A DNA stretch of 6,117 nucleotides from Verrucomicrobiota bacterium (lineage in GTDB: Bacteria; Verrucomicrobiota; Verrucomicrobiia; Methylacidiphilales; Verrucolacustridaceae): the NCBI GenBank assembly GCA_010031845.1, contig RGYX01000060.1, positions 1-6,117 of the forward strand. The letters are read 5' to 3'. A program made the position numbers and the translations under genes. Below the pieces are notes generated by a model. The model searched no databases and had not been told where the DNA came from. It worked only from the letters and a program-made list of their open reading frames with translations. Shown here piece by piece: positions 1-5,364 of the stretch. The first letter of the stretch is position 1. Each line of letters begins with the position of its first letter.

Positions 1-1337
1 AAATCATAGGTGAATCCCAATGTCGCATTCCACTGACTATAGCTCTGGTTGGGTTGATTGGAATCCTTGATCAGATAAGTAAATCCCATGGTGCTGCTGA
101 GTTTCTCCATGATCTGATAACCCAGATTCACGCTCCCCGTGTAGTTTTGGATTTTTTGCCCGTTGCTTCCGGATTGCTCGCCAATCAACGCGGAAAGCGG
201 GGTCGAAACGGAGAGATTGTCGATCACGTTCCACGAGGGGCTGAAGCCAAAAGTCCATTGGGTGAAAAAGGTGATTCCGTTCGAAACCGAGGGCTGTTCA
301 ATCCGGCCGGCCGTAATGCTGTATTTCAGGTATTCGTTCAACGCATGGGACCAATTGAAATCCAGATAAAATGTCGAAGGATAGCCGCCTTGATTGACCT
401 CCGGAAACTTGTCGAAGGTCCCCCAAAGATAACCCAAATCAAAACCGACCGTGATGTATTCGGAAATCTGATAGTTCACAAAAGGGCCAACCTGAAAAAG
501 GTCGCTATTGTTCTGCCCTTGAACACTGTAAACCCCGTTGGTCTGGACTAACTGCGCGGGGTTTTGATAGCGATTGAATTGCGCCGATCCATTGATGCCC
601 GCCGCTAGGGTTTTGCTCACGTTGTATTGCACCGAGAAGGAGGGGGAAAGCGCGTTGCGGTCCAAATAGTTGTTGGTGGAGGAGTTCAAGGCTTTCACCG
701 TAAAAACAGATGCTCCTCCCGTGATCAAAAAGTCACCAGCATCCCAAGTAACCAGCAGACCGAGATTGTTCTGAAAAAGGGACAACTTGGATACCCCGCT
801 CAATTCAGCGGCCTGCGTCGGATTCTGCTGCAGGGAAAAAGCATCGGAGGGGGTGATCTTGAAATTACTGACATAGAAATCCCCTTTCAAAACACTTGTC
901 GGTTGAAGGAAGAAACCGCCCGGACTCGCGCTTTGCGAGGCCTGCCAATAATAGGAGTACCCGCCTTGAAGACCGAAGGTCAGGGTATTCAGATCCGTAA
1001 TGGGCCAACTTAAATTACAGGTTAAGGATGGAGTGCTGTAGGCACTTCCGGCGCCTCCCGAACTGGTTAAACCGATATTGGAACTGTATCCGTTGACCAA
1101 CCCAGCGTTCAGTTTCAACAACACAGGTCCGACCTCGAGATTATAGTCAATTTTCTCGGGACTGACCTTGCGACTCATCGCACTGGCTTCCCCCGCTAAA
1201 GACTGCCAACTGTTTTCTTGGCCAAAAATATGTGAACCGCAGAAAATTAAAAAACAGAATAGGATGACCGAGGACCAAAAACGCCTGATTGAATAATTTA
1301 CTTTTTTTTCCGTAATTATTGCATGTCCATGATTCAC
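1..1337 (-). CDS. Outer-membrane β-barrel protein, partial (C-terminus beyond left edge)
   Basis: One open frame of 445 codons runs leftwards with no stop and leaves the window at base 1. The N-terminus is a signal peptide: basic residues (KK near residue 11, RR at 18-19), a hydrophobic core at about 21-34, and a likely cut before Gln40 (HIFG|QEN). The mature part begins KIDYNLEVGPVLLKLNAGL and continues as alternating polar/hydrophobic strands rich in Tyr, Gly, Asn and Ser, with aromatic girdles (for example YSYYWQ, FVNYQISEYITVGFDLGYLWG, FYLDFNWSHAL). This is the pattern of a large outer-membrane barrel; the opening resembles barrels common in Verrucomicrobiota and exosortase-type loci, but I cannot assign a family or substrate. 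There is no in-frame ATG before the signal peptide. GTG at 1337 is the only common start codon between it and the upstream stop, and its ribosome site is weak. An ATG at 1359 lies in another frame, separated by an A8 tract. Barrel nature is fairly sure; the start is not. Confidence 0.82.
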   Translation of the reverse strand, partial: MNHGHAIITEKKVNYSIRRFWSSVILFCFLIFCGSHIFGQENSWQSLAGEASAMSRKVSPEKIDYNLEVGPVLLKLNAGLVNGYSSNIGLTSSGGAGSAYSTPSLTCNLSWPITDLNTLTFGLQGGYSYYWQASQSASPGGFFLQPTSVLKGDFYVSNFKITPSDAFSLQQNPTQAAELSGVSKLSLFQNNLGLLVTWDAGDFLITGGASVFTVKALNSSTNNYLDRNALSPSFSVQYNVSKTLAAGINGSAQFNRYQNPAQLVQTNGVYSVQGQNNSDLFQVGPFVNYQISEYITVGFDLGYLWGTFDKFPEVNQGGYPSTFYLDFNWSHALNEYLKYSITAGRIEQPSVSNGITFFTQWTFGFSPSWNVIDNLSVSTPLSALIGEQSGSNGQKIQNYTGSVNLGYQIMEKLSSTMGFTYLIKDSNQPNQSYSQWNATLGFTYD

Positions 1338-1447
1338 GTAGCGCCCGATATATACACATTAGTTGTATTATGTCCCCAAAATTTGCCTACATATAGTGTA
1401 TTGGGCATCCCCTAAAATTTGTCCGGGTTTTTACTTTTTTTTGCGTA
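1297..1447. repeat. Two near-identical 18-mers around a T8 tract
   Basis: TTTACTTTTTTTTCCGTA at 1297-1314 and TTTACTTTTTTTTGCGTA at 1430-1447 match at 17 of 18 bases. The left copy lies within the signal-peptide codons of the minus-strand barrel gene, where it reads as an A8 tract; the right copy lies in the divergent spacer. Eight of the 18 bases are a homopolymer, so chance similarity is possible, although the flanking TTTAC and CGTA also match. Confidence 0.4.
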
Positions 1448-1567
1448 TCTTTTTTAGCATATAACTGAACGCCAAATTTTAATCTTATTTTCACGACCTG
1501 ATAAATTTCGGCAGATAGATAATTTTCTTACTTCAAAGGCTCACCCTCCCTACTTTTATCGCAACAG
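1338..1567. promoter_or_regulatory. Divergent AT-rich control region
   Basis: This 230-base spacer separates the minus-strand barrel gene from the plus-strand amylase gene, so it must hold promoters for both. It is much richer in A+T than the flanking coding DNA. Candidate boxes by eye: TATAAC at 1460-1465 on the plus strand (5 of 6 to the -10 consensus, but no good -35), and CATAAT on the minus strand at 1367-1372. It also contains direct repeats at 1373-1424, a TTGGGCAT word at 1401-1408 resembling the TAGGGCAT words upstream of the gene at 4228, and a T8 tract. No Shine-Dalgarno sequence lies close to the ATG at 1568. The role as a control region follows from position; the individual boxes are guesses. 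Confidence 0.55.
1373..1424. repeat. Pair of direct repeats, TCCCC(T)AAAATTTG(T)CC
   Basis: The first copy, TCCCCAAAATTTGCC, is at 1373-1387 and the second, TCCCCTAAAATTTGTCC, at 1408-1424. They start 35 bases apart and differ only by two inserted bases in the second copy. They sit in the middle of the divergent spacer, which suits paired binding sites for a regulator, but no regulator is encoded in the window. Confidence 0.55.
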
Positions 1568-3994
1568 ATGATCTTCGCCCCAAGGTCGCCGAAAATTAGG
1601 TTTCCAGCCATCCTAGCCCTTGTCCTCGCCTTCGGGATCACGCCAGAAACCACATGCTCATCGGAAAAATTAACCTCCCCTAGCGTGGGCTGGATCCCGG
1701 CTCAAATCCTCACCAGCGGCACGGAAGAGCAGTATGATCTAAACCGCTGGCTTGATTCCGGTCCGGGCGGCAAAATCGAGCTTGTTCGTAAAAACCCCAA
1801 CCCGGGAATTCGGGCCAAAATTGTCCAGGGGCCGCTTCTCTCGATCCGTGTTTTCCCTGGGGCCATCGGAATGGAGACCTTTGTTTTGAAGGTTAGCCCC
1901 GCAGAAGGTGCTCCCTTCGAAGCGGTTTTCGTCATCTCCATCCAGCCCTCACCCTTGGCCAAATTCAAATATTTTGGCACTGGATCGGAAAAACACGTGC
2001 ACGTGGCCGGATCCTTCAACCAATGGAATCCGACTTCCAATCCCCTCCAAAAGACCTCCGATAATCTTTGGGAGTTGTCCCTTCCCCTGATCCCCGGATC
2101 TTACCCTTATAAGTTCATCATTGATGGAAAATGGTCTCCCGACTTGGCCAACCCGGAAAGAATTCAGGACGAAGGCGGCAATCAAAATTCCGTGCTCAAA
2201 ACGGCCCCCTTGCCCCCTTCATCCTTCTTTTATGCCGATCGTCGCATCCATGATTCCTTGATTTTTAGCGTGGCTCCTGTCGGAGCAAAAATCCAAAACA
2301 CCTCGGCGGTGGTGGAAATGCCGGACGGCACCTCCAAAGAGATCCCGACCGAACCCCTCCCGGACAACTGTTGGAGTGTCTCCACCAAAGATTTGCCTTC
2401 CTTGGCCTGGGTTCGCTTGACCGGTCTTGAAACCAATGGCATGCCCGCCCTCCCGGCCCGGGCGAGGGCCGGCGCGGACCCTGCATTTGGTGCAGATCGA
2501 CACGATCACATCATGTACATGGCCTTTATCGACCGGATGGTCGATGGCGACCCCTCCAACAATCCAAAAGCTGATCCCAAAGTGGATCCGCCCGCCCAAT
2601 ATTATGGGGGCGACCTCATCGGTCTTCGGCAACTGATCGAGGAAGGTTACTTCGAGAAATTGGGGGTCAACACCCTTTGGCTGACCCCGGTAAACCAGAA
2701 TCCACTGCTACCCTATCAGGAATTTAAGGAACCACGCCGTTGGTACACCGGTTATCACGGTTACTGGCCCACCTCATCTACCGAGGTGGACACACGTTTG
2801 GGCGGGGAAAAGGCCCTTGCCGACTTGGCCCTTGCCGCAAAGAAGAAGGGGCTCCACCTCCTTCTTGATCTCGTCTTGGCCCATGTGCATGAGGAGCACC
2901 CCGCCTACCGCCAACACCCCGATTGGTTTGGTTCCCTCACCCTGCCCGACGGAACCAAAAATCTGCGGCGATGGGACAATGAGACCCAGTTCACCACCTG
3001 GTTCGAACCCTTTCTTCCCCGTTTTAATTACGATAACCGCGCCGTCTGTGACTACCTGATCCAAAATGCATCCGGCTGGGTGCGGCGATTTGATCTGGAC
3101 GGTTTCCGCTTGGATGCCGTCAAACACATCCCTCCCAAATTCTGGACCTCCTTTCGGCATGGTTTGCGCTCCCAGCTCCCGCAGGCCTCCTCAGATTCTT
3201 TTTATCTGGTGGGCGAAACCTTCATGGATCGAAAGGGGATCAATTCGTTCATCGGCCCCAACCGACTCGATGGTCAGTTCGAATTCCCACTCTACGACTC
3301 CATCCTCGCCACCTTGGGCATGGGTACGGAGGATTTTTCCGCGCTGGAGGCCTCCGCCATGGCCTCCGATCGTGTGTTTGGCCCTGAAACCACCATGTCC
3401 CCCTTGCTGGGGAACCACGACAAGTCGCGGTTTCTCGCTTACGCCGATGGGGATTTGCCGGATCTCAAGGAACCCGACGAGTTCGTGGTCGGTTGGACCA
3501 AACCCCCAAAAGTCGACCATTCATCCAGCTACGCCAAACTCCGCCTTGCCTTCACCTTTGTCCTGACCTGCCCCGGCGTGCCCATGATCTATTACGGGGA
3601 CGAGGTCGGCATGACCGGAGCGCAGGACCCCGACAACCGACGCATGTTCCCTGATCAAAAGAAGCTCACCTCGGAGGCAAAAAAAGTTCATCAGCACGTT
3701 TCCAAGCTGAATGCCATCCGGGGAGCCCATCCGGCCATACGCTATGGCAGTCGTCGCTGCCTCCTGGCCGGGAAAGAGACTTATGCGGTTGCCCGAGCCT
3801 ATCTCACCGACCGCGTGCTTGTTGTCTACAACCGGTCGGATAGACCGAGAGAATTAAACTTGGACGTGGCTCCGGAGTTTTTGGACGGCACCCTGACGGA
3901 TCAAATCGGTGATCTGGGAAAAGTGGCAGTGGAGAATGGAAAAGTCTCTTTGCGTTTACCCCCACTCTCCAGCCACATCTTCATTTCAGAATAG
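1568..3994 (+). CDS. Exported GH13 α-amylase-family enzyme with glycogen-binding-like module
   Basis: An 808-residue enzyme expected to cut or rearrange α-1,4-glucans by the retaining GH13 mechanism outside the cytoplasm. Residues 1-30 form a signal peptide without a proper lipobox. Residues 36-128 look like a β-sandwich of unknown family. Residues 133-211 match a CBM48/AMPK-type glycan-binding fold (HVAGSFNQWNP, W153, W168, then YPYKFIIDGKW with W189). Residues 221-305 look like a further Ig-like domain. The catalytic barrel spans about 313-720: DLVLAH (434-439), FLPRFNYDN (482-490), GFRLDAVKH (nucleophile D516), LVGE (acid/base E550), GNHD (D618), then GVPMIYYGDEVGM and DPDNRR. A β-rich C domain follows (about 730-808). 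All catalytic residues are present. In the first motif the usual Asn before His is Ala438; in well-studied amylases that Asn binds structural calcium. The late motifs resemble neopullulanase/cyclomaltodextrinase-like members, but exact specificity is not readable. The ATG has no evident Shine-Dalgarno sequence but is followed directly by the signal peptide. Confidence 0.95.
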   Translation: MIFAPRSPKIRFPAILALVLAFGITPETTCSSEKLTSPSVGWIPAQILTSGTEEQYDLNRWLDSGPGGKIELVRKNPNPGIRAKIVQGPLLSIRVFPGAIGMETFVLKVSPAEGAPFEAVFVISIQPSPLAKFKYFGTGSEKHVHVAGSFNQWNPTSNPLQKTSDNLWELSLPLIPGSYPYKFIIDGKWSPDLANPERIQDEGGNQNSVLKTAPLPPSSFFYADRRIHDSLIFSVAPVGAKIQNTSAVVEMPDGTSKEIPTEPLPDNCWSVSTKDLPSLAWVRLTGLETNGMPALPARARAGADPAFGADRHDHIMYMAFIDRMVDGDPSNNPKADPKVDPPAQYYGGDLIGLRQLIEEGYFEKLGVNTLWLTPVNQNPLLPYQEFKEPRRWYTGYHGYWPTSSTEVDTRLGGEKALADLALAAKKKGLHLLLDLVLAHVHEEHPAYRQHPDWFGSLTLPDGTKNLRRWDNETQFTTWFEPFLPRFNYDNRAVCDYLIQNASGWVRRFDLDGFRLDAVKHIPPKFWTSFRHGLRSQLPQASSDSFYLVGETFMDRKGINSFIGPNRLDGQFEFPLYDSILATLGMGTEDFSALEASAMASDRVFGPETTMSPLLGNHDKSRFLAYADGDLPDLKEPDEFVVGWTKPPKVDHSSSYAKLRLAFTFVLTCPGVPMIYYGDEVGMTGAQDPDNRRMFPDQKKLTSEAKKVHQHVSKLNAIRGAHPAIRYGSRRCLLAGKETYAVARAYLTDRVLVVYNRSDRPRELNLDVAPEFLDGTLTDQIGDLGKVAVENGKVSLRLPPLSSHIFISE

Positions 3995-3999
3995 AGACC

Positions 4000-4048
4000 G
4001 CTTCCTGCGAAGCCTCATGCGAACGCCAACCGAGGATTGGCAATTTTT
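4000..4048 (+). terminator. Two short hairpins after the amylase gene, possible terminator
   Basis: Just after the stop codon, GCTTC (4000-4004) pairs with GAAGC (4009-4013) across a 4-base loop. Further on, GCCAA (4025-4029) pairs with TTGGC (4037-4041) across 7 bases and is followed by AATTTTT. The second has the hairpin-plus-T shape of an intrinsic terminator, but the 5-bp stem is weak. Confidence 0.4.
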
Positions 4049-4173
4049 AAGACATCCCATCCAGCAACTAGATGGAGATATGAGCTGAATTGAAATTGCG
4101 GTTCATTTTAGGCGTTAAATCACTGTGCATGAAGGGTTTTAAACTAAATATTCACCTGGCTTGCTATTATTAG

Positions 4174-4187
4174 CACAATATATTGTG
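4174..4187. promoter_or_regulatory. Perfect 14-bp palindrome, putative operator
   Basis: CACAATATATTGTG is a perfect inverted repeat ending 40 bases before the ATG at 4228. Its centre contains TATATT, which could serve as a -10 box, so a protein bound here could control initiation. The extended 16-mer at 4173-4188 matches 13 of 16 bases at 5308-5323, upstream of the paralogous next gene. No regulator gene is in the window. Confidence 0.5.
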
Positions 4188-4194
4188 GTAAGAT

Positions 4195-4220
4195 CCTAAA
4201 TTAGGGCATATGTAGGGCAT
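4195..4220. promoter_or_regulatory. CCTAAATTAGG palindrome overlapping TAGGGCAT direct repeats
   Basis: CCTAAATTAGG (4195-4205) is symmetric about its central A. It overlaps the first of two identical octamers, TAGGGCAT, at 4202-4209 and 4213-4220, which start 11 bases apart, about one helical turn. Such spacing is typical of direct-repeat sites for response regulators. The site lies only 7 bases before the ATG at 4228, so it would fall in the leader or the promoter's downstream edge. Confidence 0.45.
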
Positions 4221-4227
4221 TTATCTA

Positions 4228-5202
4228 ATGCGTGTGCACCGAAGATCCTTGTTTTTCCAGATGCCATTTTTTGGAATTCGAAGCTCTGTTTGTAGCTCTC
4301 TAATTATATTTGCTGCGACAAACGTTTATTGTTCTTTGGCTATCGGTCAGAACGCCACAACCAGCGGGAACCCAGTCTCCATGCGAACCAACCCGCAAGA
4401 CGTGCAATTGGCCACCCCGACATCCGGCGGAAGCACAACGGACAGCGATGCTGCCTCGTCCCAGGATCTATGGAAGTCTCTCGCCACATCCCCCACTCCG
4501 ACGAGTGATCCCATGACCTCTCCGCCATCCCCGCCAAAGACTGTTGCCACCAACGCCCCTTCTTCCGTCTCTTCGAATTCGAGATCCACCTATAAAAAAG
4601 ATGATTATGGCCCCCCAACGGGATGGGGTCTTCGAACGGCAGTGGGACCCGCACTGCAACAATCGATCAGCGCCCGGTCCAACGGCGGCGCCGATTACAG
4701 TAGTTATAATTTTAGCCCCGGTTTTCGTGCGGATTTTGAGGCATTTTACAGCGTCACCAACGGATTTTATTTCGGGCTGGAAAGCGGATTGATCTATAAC
4801 GCCATCAGTTCCATCTACACCTCGGCGAACTCACAAAACAATCTGGTTTCAGGAAGCAGTGATTTTGGCAATGGCTCTTTCTATCAGGTCCCGGTTCTGG
4901 GAAATATCAGGTTTCAAATACCGAACACCGGAAAGTTGCGGGGGTATTGCACAGGAGGTATCGGAGTGGTGTGGGACTATGTGACCGCATCCACGGCTCT
5001 GGGCACAAACTCCCAGCATCAGTGGAACTACGCCTTTCAGTTAGGAGCCGGGTTTCAATACACTCTTCTTCCCGGTTTGGACCTGGATACTTCCTTCAAA
5101 ACCTTCATCACCCCCAATCCCCTCATCTTTTCTGATGCCACAAGTCAGGTCAAAGCCTCCTATAACTACGCCCTTGAGATAGGTCTGGCCTATCGATTTT
5201 AA
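4228..5202 (+). CDS. Small outer-membrane β-barrel protein with Pro/Ser/Thr-rich linker (protein A)
   Basis: A complete 324-residue envelope protein. Residues 1-40 are a long signal peptide (hydrophobic core around 20-39, likely cut AIG|QN). Residues 41-127 are a low-complexity, presumably disordered linker rich in Thr, Ser and Pro, including SDPMTSPPSPP. Residues 133-324 form a small barrel of the OmpA/OmpW-like OMP_b-brl type: amphipathic strands such as GFYFGLESGLIY, YQVPVLGNIRFQIP, LRGYCTGGIGVVWDYV and WNYAFQLGAGFQYTL, ending in GLAYRF. The terminal Phe is the usual signal for barrel insertion by the BAM complex. The linker plus barrel layout, and the first barrel strand, are shared with the next gene downstream, so the two are probably tandem paralogues. 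The ATG at 4228 has no Shine-Dalgarno sequence; ATG 4261 would still give a signal peptide, but the upstream elements fit 4228 better. Barrels of this class are often adhesive or structural; the specific role is unknown. Confidence 0.85.
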   Translation: MRVHRRSLFFQMPFFGIRSSVCSSLIIFAATNVYCSLAIGQNATTSGNPVSMRTNPQDVQLATPTSGGSTTDSDAASSQDLWKSLATSPTPTSDPMTSPPSPPKTVATNAPSSVSSNSRSTYKKDDYGPPTGWGLRTAVGPALQQSISARSNGGADYSSYNFSPGFRADFEAFYSVTNGFYFGLESGLIYNAISSIYTSANSQNNLVSGSSDFGNGSFYQVPVLGNIRFQIPNTGKLRGYCTGGIGVVWDYVTASTALGTNSQHQWNYAFQLGAGFQYTLLPGLDLDTSFKTFITPNPLIFSDATSQVKASYNYALEIGLAYRF

Positions 5203-5225
5203 GCGCTTTTTTTAAAAAAGACGCT
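5202..5225. terminator. Hairpin with T7/A6 core after protein A, possible bidirectional terminator
   Basis: Beginning at the last base of the stop codon, AGCGCTTTTTT (5202-5212) can pair with AAAAAAG (5214-5220) plus CGCT (5222-5225), with A5221 bulged. The stem is mostly A-T pairs with a one-base centre, so as RNA the inner pairs would open into a loop and the GC-rich foot (AGCGC) would hold it. It has T-runs on either strand, which suits termination, but there is no T-tract beyond the stem. Confidence 0.4.
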
Positions 5226-5306
5226 CGTCGCTACCTTTAAAAGCCCGCCCCCGATTCAAACAACTATGTGAACAACTTTACTATAAGTAGGGGTGTTTTC
5301 TTTGTA

Positions 5307-5324
5307 GCCACCATATCTTGTGGC
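5307..5324. promoter_or_regulatory. Second copy of the palindromic element, upstream of protein B
   Basis: GCCAC (5307-5311) and GTGGC (5320-5324) form an inverted repeat around CATATCTT. The core CCACCATATCTTGTGG (5308-5323) matches 13 of 16 bases of 4173-4188, and ends 41 bases before the ATG at 5365, close to the 39-base gap from 4188 to the ATG at 4228. Shared CATATGT and CATTTAT words follow in both leaders. This points to a duplicated promoter/operator for the two paralogues. Confidence 0.5.
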
Positions 5325-5338
5325 CAGAATCTTTGAAA

Positions 5339-5354
5339 TAAGACATATGTCTTA
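5339..5354. promoter_or_regulatory. Perfect 16-bp palindrome TAAGACATATGTCTTA
   Basis: All eight base pairs match on each side of the centre. It contains the upstream-most in-frame ATG (5347-5349) of protein B and ends 10 bases before the second ATG at 5365. Only its central CATATGT is shared with the leader of the gene at 4228. As DNA it looks like a dimer-binding operator; as RNA the stem would be short and A-U rich. Confidence 0.5.
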
Positions 5355-5364
5355 CCCAACATTT

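Noticed and set aside
54..1013. Plus-strand open frames of 165 aa (54-551) and 128 aa (627-1013)
   Set aside because: They lie antisense to the continuous minus-strand barrel frame, have no signal peptide or recognisable domain, and their composition is that of a shadow frame.
1147..1359. Separate 70-aa minus-strand gene starting at ATG 1359
   Set aside because: After the A8 tract it only reads the signal-peptide region of the barrel gene in the wrong frame; kept only as a possible alternative start.
1591..1660. Lipoprotein signal on the amylase (Cys30)
   Set aside because: The residues before the Cys are Glu-Thr-Thr, which do not fit a lipobox.
2219..3566. Several 100-166 aa frames on both strands inside the amylase gene
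   Set aside because: They overlap an unmistakable GH13 coding frame with all catalytic motifs and have no features of their own.
4157..4174. σ54-type promoter (TGGC ... TTAGCA) upstream of protein A
   Set aside because: The GG and GC dinucleotides are 15 bases apart rather than the required 12.
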